DNA of 64,000 nt from an uncultured Chloroflexales bacterium (GTDB taxonomy: Bacteria > Chloroflexota > Chloroflexia > Chloroflexales > Chloroflexaceae): positions 1 through 64,000 of the forward strand of contig CAKZSI010000039.1 in NCBI GenBank assembly GCA_937918935.1, given 5' to 3'. The notes beneath the pieces were generated by a model, which saw only the letters and a program-made list of their open reading frames with translations, made no database searches and had not been told where the DNA came from. A program made the translations under genes and the position numbers. Below, piece by piece: positions 8,298 to 17,718 of this stretch (position 1 is the first letter of the stretch; each line of letters begins with the position of its first letter).

Positions 8298-9260
8298 CTA
8301 CAACCGCGATCGGGGGTCGAAGGCGTCGCGAAGGCCATCGCCGATGTAGTTGATGCTGAGAACAGTGAGGAAGATCAGGAAGCCGGGCCAGAGCACCACC
8401 CAGGGAGCGAAATCGAGGAAGTTCTGCCCATCGTAGAGCAGACGCCCCCAGGTGGGCGTGTCGGGAGGAAAACCCAGACCGAGGAAGGAAAGCACCGACT
8501 CGGTGATGATTGCCGCACCAACGCCAAGGGTCGCCGCGACGATGATCGGCCCGAGGGCATTGGGCAACATGTGGCGGAACATGATCGTTATCTCGCCAAC
8601 CCCCAGCGCGTGAGCGGCCTCAACAAACTCCCTCTGTTTGAGCGAGAGGAACGAACTACGCACCAGGCGCGCCACAGTCATCCAGTTCAGCCCGCCAATG
8701 ACAGTGACGATCAGGATAAAAATGCCTCTTTCCGACCCGAAGGCGCTACGCAGGCTGTCACGGAAGAGAAAGATCAACAGCAGCAGTAACGGCACCACCG
8801 GCAGGGCCAGAAACAGGTCGGTCAGGCGCATGAGCAGGCTGTCAACCCGCCCGCCGGCAAAGCCGGCCACGGCGCCAATCAGGGTTCCGAGGGTGATGGC
8901 GATCAGCATGGCCGCTACGCCAACCGACAGCGAAACGCGACCGCCGAGCATCACCCGCGCCAGCACATCGCGACCCAGGTCGTCGGTACCCATCGGGTGC
9001 GCCCGGCTCGGGGGGAGCAGGCTCCGCGAGAAGTCAATTTTGCGCGGATCGCTATGCCAGACCACGGGGCCAACGATGACCCCCAGGACCAGAAATGCGA
9101 GCACCAGCGCGCCGGCCACGGCCATGCGATGGCGACGGAAACGGCGCCAGGCGTCGCTCCACAACGAGCGCGGCGGGCGCGCTACGTGCCCAGGGGGTGT
9201 TGCCGCAACCGTCGTGCGCGCTCCGGGAGCACGTTCGACAGGTGGGTTCGCTTCCGACAT
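8298..9260 (-). CDS. ABC importer permease, DppC/OppC type
   Basis: 320-aa inner-membrane permease of the peptide/nickel class. It has an N-terminal cytoplasmic stretch, a first helix (AVAGALVLAFLVLGVIVG), the OppC_N segment with HPMGTDDLGRDVLARV typical of DppC, then four to five helices with the EAA loop (EAAHALGVGEITIMFRHMLPN). It would form the channel with the upstream DppB-like permease for uptake of peptides or related solutes. The ATG at 9260 (MSEANPP) is preferred over the ATG at 9368, because the extra 36 codons lie inside intergenic palindrome repeats. Confidence 0.85.
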   Translation of the reverse strand: MSEANPPVERAPGARTTVAATPPGHVARPPRSLWSDAWRRFRRHRMAVAGALVLAFLVLGVIVGPVVWHSDPRKIDFSRSLLPPSRAHPMGTDDLGRDVLARVMLGGRVSLSVGVAAMLIAITLGTLIGAVAGFAGGRVDSLLMRLTDLFLALPVVPLLLLLIFLFRDSLRSAFGSERGIFILIVTVIGGLNWMTVARLVRSSFLSLKQREFVEAAHALGVGEITIMFRHMLPNALGPIIVAATLGVGAAIITESVLSFLGLGFPPDTPTWGRLLYDGQNFLDFAPWVVLWPGFLIFLTVLSINYIGDGLRDAFDPRSRL

Positions 9261-9348
9261 CTTCGTTTCCGAGATCGACGCCGGGGACCGGCGCCCCTTA
9301 CATGCCTCCGAATGGAACCGCGCGCCCGGGTCTGCCAGGCGGGGCATA

Positions 9349-9553
9349 GAGAATCCTGGTTTCGCCACCCACCTCCAACCAGCAGTGGGGGCGCCCGCAC
9401 TCTCGCCTCAGGCAGGGGGATGAAGAAACCCGGTTTCCCCGCACTTTTCCCACCAGTGGTGTGGTTGCCCGCATCCTCCAGGGGTGAAGCGAAGCTCGAT
9501 TTTCCCACACGCCTCCAACCAGCAGCGGGGGCGCGGGGCAATCGGGTTTCCCC
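9349..9553. repeat. Array of family A palindromes between two permease genes
   Basis: Degenerate family A copies at about 9353-9366, 9423-9440 (GAAGAAACCCGGTTTCCCC), 9485-9505 and 9535-9553 (GGGGCAATCGGGTTTCCCC), with the accompanying block CCTCCAACCAGCAG at about 9373 and 9511. Spacing is 68-72 bp between the first three. The array fills the gap between the permease genes inside an apparent operon. Confidence 0.7.
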
Positions 9554-9556
9554 ATG

Positions 9557-10516
9557 TCAATCGTACCGAATGCGCGGATCGAGAACCCCGTACAGCACAT
9601 CCGCAACCAGATTAAACACCACCACCAGCACCGCGAAAATAAACGTTATCGCCATTACTACCGGCGTATCGGAGTTCTGGATTGACTTGATCAGCAACTC
9701 GCCGATGCCGTTGATACGAAAGATCTGTTCGGTCACAATCGCGCCGGTAAAGATGGTCGGCACACCCAGGGCCAGCAGGGTCACCACGGGGATCATGCTA
9801 TTGCGAAACACGTGCCGCAGCACCACTACCTGCTCGCTAAGCCCCTTGGCCCGGGCGGTGCGGGCATAATCCGCGGGCAGGTTCTCCATCATCGCAGCGC
9901 GCACGAAGCGGGTGAGCGAGCCGGTCTGGAACAGGGCCAGCACTGTGACCGGCATGAACATCTGGCGCACCTGGCGCGCGAAGGTATCCCAATCGGTGAC
10001 TCGCAGGGTCGAGTCGTAGATGAAAGGCAGCCAGTTCAGACGCACGGAGAAGATCAGGATCAACAGCAGGCCGGTGAAGAAGGTCGGCACAGAGAAGCCG
10101 ATAAAGGCAAAGGTGGTGGCCAGATTGTCGAAGAGCGAGTAGGGGCGCACCGCCGAGATGATGCCGATCGGGATGGCGATGAGGATCGAGACCAGGTAGG
10201 CCACCCCGACCACCTGCAGGGTCTGCGGCAGGCGCTGGGCGATCAGGTCGAGCACCGGCACGCGACTGGCGAAAGAGTAGCCCCAGTCGCCGCGCATCAG
10301 AGCGGCCAGCCATTTGAAGTAGCGAAGGAGCCAGGGGTCATTCAGGCCCAGGTTCTCGCGAATGCGGTCGCGCACCTCGGGCGGCACCGAGGGATCGGCG
10401 GCGAACTGCGCCAGGGGGTCGCCGGGGGCAAGGGCGAGAATGGCAAAGATCACCATGCTGATGCCCAGCAAGGTGGGGATGGCAAACATAAGCCGGCGGA
10501 GAATATAGCGACCCAT
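9557..10516 (-). CDS. ABC importer permease, DppB/OppB type
   Basis: 319-aa inner-membrane permease. It starts MGRYILRRLMFAIPTLLGIS, a typical DppB N-terminus with the first helix, followed by the periplasmic segment (LAQFAADPSVPPEVRDRIRE) and five further helices, with the EAA loop YARTARAKGLSEQVVVLRHV. Length is normal for the family. It lies 53 nt downstream of the binding-protein gene and upstream of the DppC-like gene, so the three form one minus-strand operon. A family B hairpin occupies the 53-nt gap and could tune relative expression. No ATPase gene is present in the window. Confidence 0.88.
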   Translation of the reverse strand: MGRYILRRLMFAIPTLLGISMVIFAILALAPGDPLAQFAADPSVPPEVRDRIRENLGLNDPWLLRYFKWLAALMRGDWGYSFASRVPVLDLIAQRLPQTLQVVGVAYLVSILIAIPIGIISAVRPYSLFDNLATTFAFIGFSVPTFFTGLLLILIFSVRLNWLPFIYDSTLRVTDWDTFARQVRQMFMPVTVLALFQTGSLTRFVRAAMMENLPADYARTARAKGLSEQVVVLRHVFRNSMIPVVTLLALGVPTIFTGAIVTEQIFRINGIGELLIKSIQNSDTPVVMAITFIFAVLVVVFNLVADVLYGVLDPRIRYD

Positions 10517-10524
10517 AAATGTCC

Positions 10525-10547
10525 CTGGGAGGGCAAAGCCCTCCCAG
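10525..10547. repeat. Family B hairpin
   Basis: CTGGGAGGGC-AAA-GCCCTCCCAG, a 10-bp perfect stem with 3-nt loop, between the binding-protein gene and the first permease gene. Confidence 0.75.
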
Positions 10548-10569
10548 ACCCTTCCCTGCTATGCGCTCG

Positions 10570-12402
10570 TCACTTATACCAGTTGGCCACATCCCACAGC
10601 TCCGCGTCCCAACCGGAGGGCTTGTAGCCCTTGAGGTCCTTACTGGCGCCGGCAACTCGTGGGCGCGCCACCAGAGGGATCATGGCCACATCGCTGACGA
10701 TCAGCGCGTCCATCTGGCGGGCAATCGCCACGCGCCGGTTGGCGTCAAGCTCGTTGCGAAGCTGCTCGCAGAGGGCATCGTACTCAGCATTCTGCCAGCG
10801 CATATTGTTGGTGCCGCGCCACTCGTTTTCTTTCTGCGAGGCGGCGCTGGAGATCCACCCGCAGAGGTGCGACGTGGGATCGGGTTCCGTCGCGCCGGTG
10901 GTGTACATCTGGATATCGGCGAAGAAGTGGCCAATGTTATCCGGGTTGCCCGGATCGCTGCCGAAGAACACGCTGCCATCCACGCTTTTCAGCTCCGTCT
11001 CAACGCCAATCTCGGCCCAGTTGGCCTTGATCAACTCCTGGGTCTTCTGGCGCAGGGTGTTGACACTGGTCTGGAAGAGCAGGCTGAGCCGCTTGCCGTC
11101 CTTGACCCGAATGCCATCGGGGCCGCGCGTCCAGCCGGCCTCGTCGAGGAGACGGTTGGCCTCGGCAATATCCTGATTACAATCCTTGAAGATATCGGCG
11201 ACGCTTTCGGCGAAGGGCGGGTACCACAGGAGGGTGCAGGTCGGGTAACCTGCCGGGCCGTAGAGTTGCTCGGCAATGGCCTTGCGGTCAATCGCCAGGG
11301 CCAGGGCCTGGCGCACCTTCAAATCGGTCAGGAAGGGGTGCGGCTGGCTGAACTGGCCGCGTTCCTCGCCGAGGGCCGGGTCGGGGTTGGTGAAGTTGAT
11401 CAACAGGCGCTCGACATTGGCCGTGTTGTAGGTGACCAGGTTGCCCTGACCGCCCTGGTTGGCCAGTTGCTGGAGCACGGCGGCCTCCACCTGCAAGTTC
11501 CAGGCCCAATCCACCTCGCCGGCCTGGAGCACGGCGCGAGCCGCAGAGGGCGCATCACCCCCGCCCTTCAACTCTACGCGCTTGAAAAAGGGCCGGTCAG
11601 GGTCACGGTACAGTTCGTTGAGCGCATAGATGACCACATCGCCGGGCTTGAACTCGACCACTTTGTAGGGGCCGGTGCCAATGGGGGCCAGGTTGGCCGC
11701 CTGACAATCGGCGGCGGTGGAGGCAGCCTCGCCAACGCACTTCTCGAACTGGGCCTTCTGGAGAATGGCCCCGCGCGTGCTGGTAAACACCTGGTAGGGA
11801 TAGCTGTTGGGAGCCTGCCAGGTAACCTTCACCGTATACTCGTCCAGCGCCTCGACTGATTTGATGCCGCGGAACGCAGCAACACTGGTGCAGGCAGTTT
11901 TCGCATCGGCGCAGTACTGATACGTAAAGACCACATCAGCAGCGGTGAAGTCGCTGCCGTCGGACCACTTGATATCCTTGCGCAGCTTCCAGGTGATCGA
12001 GGTGAAATCCGGGGCCACGCCGCCGTTCTCCACGGTAGGGATCTCCTCGGCCAGCAGCGGCACGAAGTTGCCCTCGGGGTCGATGGCCGCCAGCGGCTCA
12101 AGCACCAGCCGCGAGGCTTCAACGTCTTTCGTGCCGACCGCCAGGTGGTTGTTGAGAATCGTGGGCGCCTGCCAGTAGAGAATGCGCAGCGTATCGCCTT
12201 CACCGCGTCCGGGACGGGCAGCGGGCGCCTCGGTGGGCGCGGGAGCCGCCGTGGCGCCCGCTGCCATGGTGGGGGGTGCTGGCGCTGTGGTTGCGGGCAC
12301 CGTAGTGGGCGCCTGCGCAGAGGGCGCACTGCCACATGCCGCGAGCACCATCACCCCGACGAACAGAGCGACCATCCAGGACCAGATCCGTTGCTGGTTC
12401 AC
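10570..12402 (-). CDS. Peptide ABC transporter substrate-binding lipoprotein (SBP family 5)
   Basis: Extracellular solute-binding protein of 610 aa. Lipoprotein signal with lipobox LAAC, then an Ala/Pro/Thr-rich tether, then a full SBP_bac_5 domain (WYPPFAES, LALAIDRKAIAEQLYGPAGYP and WRGTNNMRWQNAEYDAL segments typical of OppA/DppA). It should capture oligopeptides or similar ligands and deliver them to the DppB/DppC pair downstream. The GTG at 12402 is chosen: GAGGAG sits 6 nt upstream, within what would be codons 4-5 of a TTG start at 12423. The ligand cannot be predicted. Confidence 0.88.
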   Translation of the reverse strand: MNQQRIWSWMVALFVGVMVLAACGSAPSAQAPTTVPATTAPAPPTMAAGATAAPAPTEAPAARPGRGEGDTLRILYWQAPTILNNHLAVGTKDVEASRLVLEPLAAIDPEGNFVPLLAEEIPTVENGGVAPDFTSITWKLRKDIKWSDGSDFTAADVVFTYQYCADAKTACTSVAAFRGIKSVEALDEYTVKVTWQAPNSYPYQVFTSTRGAILQKAQFEKCVGEAASTAADCQAANLAPIGTGPYKVVEFKPGDVVIYALNELYRDPDRPFFKRVELKGGGDAPSAARAVLQAGEVDWAWNLQVEAAVLQQLANQGGQGNLVTYNTANVERLLINFTNPDPALGEERGQFSQPHPFLTDLKVRQALALAIDRKAIAEQLYGPAGYPTCTLLWYPPFAESVADIFKDCNQDIAEANRLLDEAGWTRGPDGIRVKDGKRLSLLFQTSVNTLRQKTQELIKANWAEIGVETELKSVDGSVFFGSDPGNPDNIGHFFADIQMYTTGATEPDPTSHLCGWISSAASQKENEWRGTNNMRWQNAEYDALCEQLRNELDANRRVAIARQMDALIVSDVAMIPLVARPRVAGASKDLKGYKPSGWDAELWDVANWYK

Positions 12403-12758
12403 GTTGATCTCCTCGAACAGCAATCTGTGGATACGAAGGGTACATTGGAACCGTATGCGGCCGGGCCGCGCACTGCGAATGCAAACACGAAGAAAGCAGG
12501 TTCCCGCACACCCCTGCTCAACAGTACGCCTTCACACGCTACGCGATAATACTGTTTGTTAAGGTAACATACTTCTTCCTGGCATGTCAAGATCAACGAG
12601 ATCCTGGTCGTTTTACCCTGTTGTAGAGCGGAGACGACGTGGTAAATCTTGAAAAGGTGTAAAGAGTTACTGGACTGATCAGCTTTCTTCCAGTCCAATA
12701 CGTTTCTATGCGGTGCGGGCCACTGACTCACGCTTCCTGGCTGCCCCACATTGCGCGC
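12403..12758. other. 356-bp intergenic region
   Basis: No gene seen. On the minus strand a TTGACA (12585-12590) is followed at 17 bp only by a poor -10 (TTACCT), so the promoter of the ABC operon is not settled. A small inverted repeat AACGA...TCGTT lies at about 12595-12612. Confidence 0.4.
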
Positions 12759-14204
12759 TCAATGGGCGGGCGCGGCGTCAGGTGTGCCAAAGCCGTTGCG
12801 ACGGAAGACAATCTTACCGCCGGCCATGGTCAACATCACCTGGCCCTTGAGGCGCTGGCCGTGCAGGGGGGTGTTCTGCCCCCGCGAGACGAAGCGCATC
12901 GCGTCTACCGTCCAGGCGGCATCGGGGTCGAAGATCACGATGTCGGCGCGGGCGCCGGGGCGCAGGGTGGCCGGCGAACGGCCAAGCACCTGGGCCGGCC
13001 CTTCGGTCAGCCGGGCGACCAGGTCCACCATATCCATTTCGCCGCGATGGACCAGCGAGAGGGCCAGGGCCAGAGCCGTTTCCAGGCTGCTGATGCCTGG
13101 GGCGGCCAGGCCGTACTCGCACTCCTTCTCGACGCGCGATTGGGGGCTGTGGCCGGTGGCGATGGCGTCAATCGTGCCATCGCGTAAGCCCTCGGCCAGG
13201 GCCTCGATGTCCTCCTCGGTCCGCAGCGGGGGACAAACGCGGGTGCTCGAGTCGTAGGGCGGCAGACGGGTGGGGTCGAGCCAGGACGGCAGGCCCAATT
13301 CAGGATGGGGGTTGCGCTGGCGGCGTTGCCGGGCAGGCGCCTTCGGCGCTGGATCGTGGGCGGCGAGGGCGCCCAGCACCCAGCGATCGGTGAGAGTCAG
13401 GTGGTGCGGCGACACCTCGGCGGTCACACGCGCACCGCGGGCCCTGGCAGCGCGGATGAGGGCCACGCCACCCGCGGTGCTCACCTGGCAGATGTGCAGA
13501 TGGGCGCCGGTCAATTCGGCCAGGGCGATGTCACGGGCGATCAGCGCCTCTTCGGCGGCGGCGGGGAAGCCCGGCAAGCCCAGGCGCGTGCTTACTGCGC
13601 CCTCGTGCATGGCCCAGCCGGCGCTCAGGCGCGCCTCCTGGCAGAAACTCATCACCGGCAACCCCAGGGCGGCGGCGTAGGCCAGCGCGTGCCGCATCAA
13701 GGCGGCGTCGCTCAGCGCCCGGTCCCCATCGCTGAAGGCGATGCAACCTGCCTCGGCCAGTTCGCCCAGGTCCGCCAGGGCGCGCCCCTCGCGGCCCACG
13801 GTCAGCGCACCTACCACATCTACATGCACGTAGCCTTCCCGGCGGGCAAGCTCCTGCACCAGCCGCACCGTCGCCGCCGTGTCATGGGTGGGATGCTCCG
13901 TAGGCATAGCGCAGACGGTGGTGAAGCCGCCGTGGGCCGCGGCCCGGGTGCCGCTGGCGATGGTCTCTTTGTGCTCTTCCCCCGGCTGGCGCAGGTAGGC
14001 GTGGAGATCGGTGAAGCCCGGCGCCACCACCGCGCCACGGGCATCAATAATCTCTACACCATCGTCCAACACATGCTGTTCCGCGGCGCGGTCAGCGATC
14101 TCAAAGAGGCGCTCCACCTTGCCGTCGCTTACCAGCACATCGCCTACCGTGGCAACCCGCTGCGCCGGGTCGATGATCGAGCCGTTTTTGATCAGGTAGC
14201 GCAT
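12759..14204 (-). CDS. pyrC': Dihydroorotase homologue lacking metal ligands (PyrC' type)
   Basis: 481 aa, amidohydrolase fold, clearly homologous along its length to type I dihydroorotases (PGFTDLHAYLRQPGEE, GFTTVCAMP, AEVSPHHLTLTD, CPPLRTEED). Metal and catalytic residues are replaced: the second His of DxHxH is Tyr70, the His of the HAED/HCED motif is Phe187, the His of HVST is Gln240, and the catalytic Asp of ATDHAPH is Gly351, with the final His changed to Gln355. It should therefore be inactive as a hydrolase. In Pseudomonas an inactive PyrC' is a structural partner needed for assembly of aspartate transcarbamoylase; here it lies in the same operon, 123 nt after pyrB, which suggests the same role. 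An active dihydroorotase must then be encoded elsewhere. Confidence 0.88.
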   Translation of the reverse strand: MRYLIKNGSIIDPAQRVATVGDVLVSDGKVERLFEIADRAAEQHVLDDGVEIIDARGAVVAPGFTDLHAYLRQPGEEHKETIASGTRAAAHGGFTTVCAMPTEHPTHDTAATVRLVQELARREGYVHVDVVGALTVGREGRALADLGELAEAGCIAFSDGDRALSDAALMRHALAYAAALGLPVMSFCQEARLSAGWAMHEGAVSTRLGLPGFPAAAEEALIARDIALAELTGAHLHICQVSTAGGVALIRAARARGARVTAEVSPHHLTLTDRWVLGALAAHDPAPKAPARQRRQRNPHPELGLPSWLDPTRLPPYDSSTRVCPPLRTEEDIEALAEGLRDGTIDAIATGHSPQSRVEKECEYGLAAPGISSLETALALALSLVHRGEMDMVDLVARLTEGPAQVLGRSPATLRPGARADIVIFDPDAAWTVDAMRFVSRGQNTPLHGQRLKGQVMLTMAGGKIVFRRNGFGTPDAAPAH

Positions 14205-14298
14205 AGAACCTTACGGTTACCCCATACTAGAAGAGCGGGAGCGACCTCGTGACCGGGTCACACCTGTAAAAGGGAGGACGTTCCATCGAGCAGCGGAT

Positions 14299-14319
14299 TG
14301 GGGAAACCTGGTTTCCTCA
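14299..14319. repeat. Family A palindrome
   Basis: TGGGGAAACCTGGTTTCCTCA in the pyrB-pyrC' gap, one mismatch from a perfect palindrome. Confidence 0.75.
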
Positions 14320-14327
14320 TACTCATA

Positions 14328-15281
14328 TCAACCTGCCAGACGGTACAACAGGGCCATGCGCACGGCGACGCCGTTGGTCACCTGTTCTTCAATTACCGCG
14401 TTCGGAGCGGTGGCAGCCTCGGGTGAGATCTCGACGCCCTCGTTCATCGGGCCGGGATGCATGATCAGCACCCTTTCGCCGAGACGCGCCAGCCGCTCGG
14501 GGGTCAGCCCGTAGAGGCGCGTGTACTCGCGCAACGAGGGCAGCAGACCGGCCTGTTGGCGCTCCTTCTGCAACCGCAGGACCATCACCACATCGGCGCT
14601 GCTTAACACCTCGTCGAGCTGGTAGGAGATCGTCACCTCCGGCCAGGTCGCCGTCCAGTAGGCAGGCGGACCGAGCAGCGTCGCCGGCCCGCAGAGGGTT
14701 ACACGGGCGCCCATACGGGTGAGGCCCCAGAGATTGGAGCGGGCCACGCGGCTGTGAACAACATCGCCCAGAATGAGCACATGGACGCCGCGGATCTGCC
14801 CGAGGCGTTCACGCATCGTGTAGAGGTCGAGCAGAGCCTGGGTGGGATGGGCGTGGCGCCCGTCGCCCGCGTTGATCACCGAGCCGCGGAAGTGTTGCGC
14901 GACGAGGTAAGGTGCACCGGACTGGCTGTGACGGATCACCACCACGTCGGCGCCCAGGGCCTGGAGCGTGCGCACGGTGTCAACCAGGGACTCGCCCTTC
15001 TCAACGCTGCTGCCACGGGCGCTGAAGTTGACAATATTGGCCGAGAGAGCGCGGGCGGCCAGTTCAAAGGAGATGCGCGTGCGGGTGCTATCCTCGTAGA
15101 ACATATTCACGATGGTACGCCCGCGCAGGGCCGGCACCTGCTTGATCTCACGGGAGAGCACCTCTTTCATGCTCTCGGTGGTCGTGAGGATCTCCTCGAT
15201 CTCTGTAGCCGAAAAATCGTCCAGGTCAATCACATGGCGGCGGCGTGAGCGTTCCGTCGAGGATGTTGGCATACCGTTCAA
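14328..15281 (-). CDS. pyrB: Aspartate carbamoyltransferase catalytic subunit
   Basis: 317 aa; condenses carbamoyl phosphate with aspartate in the second step of UMP synthesis. All signatures are present: STRTRISFE (carbamoyl-phosphate loop), SSVEKGES (the 80s loop), GDGRHAHPTQALLDLYT and HPGPMNEGVEI. Length is normal. The start is TTG at 15281 (AGGA six nt upstream) or the ATG at 15272; I give the former. It is co-transcribed with pyrR upstream and pyrC' downstream, under the PyrR attenuator at 16187-16299. No pyrI regulatory subunit is present, consistent with an ATCase/PyrC' complex of the class-A type. Confidence 0.95.
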   Translation of the reverse strand: MNGMPTSSTERSRRRHVIDLDDFSATEIEEILTTTESMKEVLSREIKQVPALRGRTIVNMFYEDSTRTRISFELAARALSANIVNFSARGSSVEKGESLVDTVRTLQALGADVVVIRHSQSGAPYLVAQHFRGSVINAGDGRHAHPTQALLDLYTMRERLGQIRGVHVLILGDVVHSRVARSNLWGLTRMGARVTLCGPATLLGPPAYWTATWPEVTISYQLDEVLSSADVVMVLRLQKERQQAGLLPSLREYTRLYGLTPERLARLGERVLIMHPGPMNEGVEISPEAATAPNAVIEEQVTNGVAVRMALLYRLAG

Positions 15282-15399
15282 ACCATTTCCTGGAGCCTAT
15301 CGGAATAACCAGAGTGTCCGATCTCATTCTAGGAAGTGACCCTCCCTGACCCCCCCTGAGCGAGGGTTTCCCCTTCCAGGGCTTGCGCCAGGTGGCTTC

Positions 15400-16299
<900 letters not shown>

Positions 16300-16308
16300 G
16301 GCGGTTAG

Positions 16309-16337
16309 ATTGTAGCACCGTGACGGGGCGGAGTCAA
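16309..16337 (-). promoter_or_regulatory. pyr operon promoter
   Basis: TTGACT (16332-16337), 17-bp spacer, TACAAT (16309-16314) on the minus strand. The predicted start near 16302 gives a leader of about 350 nt to pyrR. Confidence 0.85.
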
Positions 16338-16364
16338 TCGAGGCGCGAGGGGAGCGGGGCGGAT

Positions 16365-16432
16365 GCAACGTCCGCCTCCCACGGTAGGGTGTGGGGCGAC
16401 GTAGCCGCCAGGCAGGGTCTTTGTCACAACCC
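16365..16432 (+). repeat. Family D repeat, copy 2
   Basis: gcaacgtccgcctcccacgg followed by gtgtggggcgacgtagccgc and a short T-rich end (GTCTTTG); the central inverted repeat is more degenerate than in copy 1. Confidence 0.65.
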
Positions 16433-16565
16433 GGGGTTTGAGGCAAGGCTCAAAGACGTTGCAACAGCCCTGCTGCAGGTATCCCCGAACGCCAGCCGAC
16501 GCAAAAACGTGGTACGATGGGTGCGGTTGCGTGTTTGACCGTTCATCATCTCCAGGACTACGCCC

Positions 16566-17705
16566 ATGCCTCGAGTGTTACTGCTTCACGCCTCTGTTGG
16601 CACTGGCCACAAGCGAGCCGCCGAGGCGTTGGCTGCCGCTTTTATCCGTCGCCAACCCGGTGAGGTGCGGGTGGAAGACGTGCTCGACCACACCTCACGT
16701 CTCTTTCGTGTCGCCTATGCCCGCTCGTATCTGGAATTGACCGACCGCGCGCCCCTCGTCTGGGGCTATTTTTACACTCAGAGCAACGTCGATCCCAATC
16801 TCGCCGAGTTTACCAATAACCTGCGCCGGATCGTCGAGAGTATCGGCACCACGGGGCTGAAGGATCTGTTACGGGCCTTTCTCCCCCAGGTGATTATCTG
16901 CACGCACTTTTTACCGATGGAACTCCTGGTACGCTACCGGCGCAGCGCGCAACTCACGCAGCCGATCTACTGCGTCATCACTGACTACGCCGCCCACACC
17001 TTCTGGACCTATACCGAGATTGATGGCTATTTTGTCGGCGACACGCAGACCCGCGACCAGTTGATCGCCCGCGGAGTGAGCGCCGGGCAGATCTGCGTCA
17101 GCGGCATTCCGGTTGATCCGCAGATCGCGGAACCTAAAGACCCGGTCGAGATCCGCAACCGCTACGGCCTGCCGGTGGAAGGGCCGATCATCACCCTCTT
17201 TGGCGGCGGGGTAGACGAGGAGCACGTGCGAGTGATCGTGCAGGGTCTCAAACGCAGTGAGATCGAGGCGACGCTGATCGTGGTAGCGGGGCGCAATCCA
17301 ACCCTGGTGGAGTACCTCGCCGACGAGCGTTCTACACCGCGTTTGAACCTCCGGCTGTACGGGTACGTCCATTTTGTTGATGACCTGATCGTCGCCAGTG
17401 ATCTGGTAATCACCAAAGCGGGCGGGCTGATCGTCAGCGAAGTGCTGGCGCGCGGCGTGCCGCTGGTGGTGATTGACCCCATACCGGGGCACGAGGAGTG
17501 GAACGCTGACTACGTCGTCCGCTCGTGCGCGGGGGTCCAGTTACGTATGGCCGAGTCAGTGCCGGCGACGGTGGAACGCTTGCTCAACCGTCCCCAGTTG
17601 CTGGCCGAGATGCGCGAGAATGCCCACTGTGTCGCCCGGCCCCGCGCCGCCGCCGTGATCGCCGAAAAAGTGATCAGCGATTTCAACGACCGTCGCTACC
17701 ATTGA
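16566..17705 (+). CDS. GT28 glycolipid glycosyltransferase (MGDG-synthase family) 1
   Basis: 379-aa GT-B enzyme of the monogalactosyl/monoglucosyl-diacylglycerol synthase family. The N-terminal domain begins with VLLLHASVGTGHKRAAEAL, the GxGH loop that marks this family, and includes ITDYAAHTFW. The C-terminal domain has the nucleotide-sugar site (TLFGGGVDEEHV, DLVITKAGGLIVSEVLARGVP, with the K-A-G-G motif). It should transfer galactose or glucose from a UDP-sugar to diacylglycerol at the inner membrane face. AGGA lies 8 nt before the ATG. It is followed after 13 nt by a paralogue, so the two probably act in series (mono- then di-hexosyl lipid). Confidence 0.85.
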   Translation: MPRVLLLHASVGTGHKRAAEALAAAFIRRQPGEVRVEDVLDHTSRLFRVAYARSYLELTDRAPLVWGYFYTQSNVDPNLAEFTNNLRRIVESIGTTGLKDLLRAFLPQVIICTHFLPMELLVRYRRSAQLTQPIYCVITDYAAHTFWTYTEIDGYFVGDTQTRDQLIARGVSAGQICVSGIPVDPQIAEPKDPVEIRNRYGLPVEGPIITLFGGGVDEEHVRVIVQGLKRSEIEATLIVVAGRNPTLVEYLADERSTPRLNLRLYGYVHFVDDLIVASDLVITKAGGLIVSEVLARGVPLVVIDPIPGHEEWNADYVVRSCAGVQLRMAESVPATVERLLNRPQLLAEMRENAHCVARPRAAAVIAEKVISDFNDRRYH

Positions 17706-17718
17706 GTGAGGAAGGCCT

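Noticed and set aside
9261-9368. N-terminal extension of the DppC-like permease to an ATG at 9368
   Set aside because: The extra codons translate a family A repeat unit; family members start near MSEANPP, at 9260.
9349-9553. CRISPR-like array
   Set aside because: Repeats are degenerate palindromes with about 70-bp period, and the intervening sequences are themselves similar; no cas genes are nearby.
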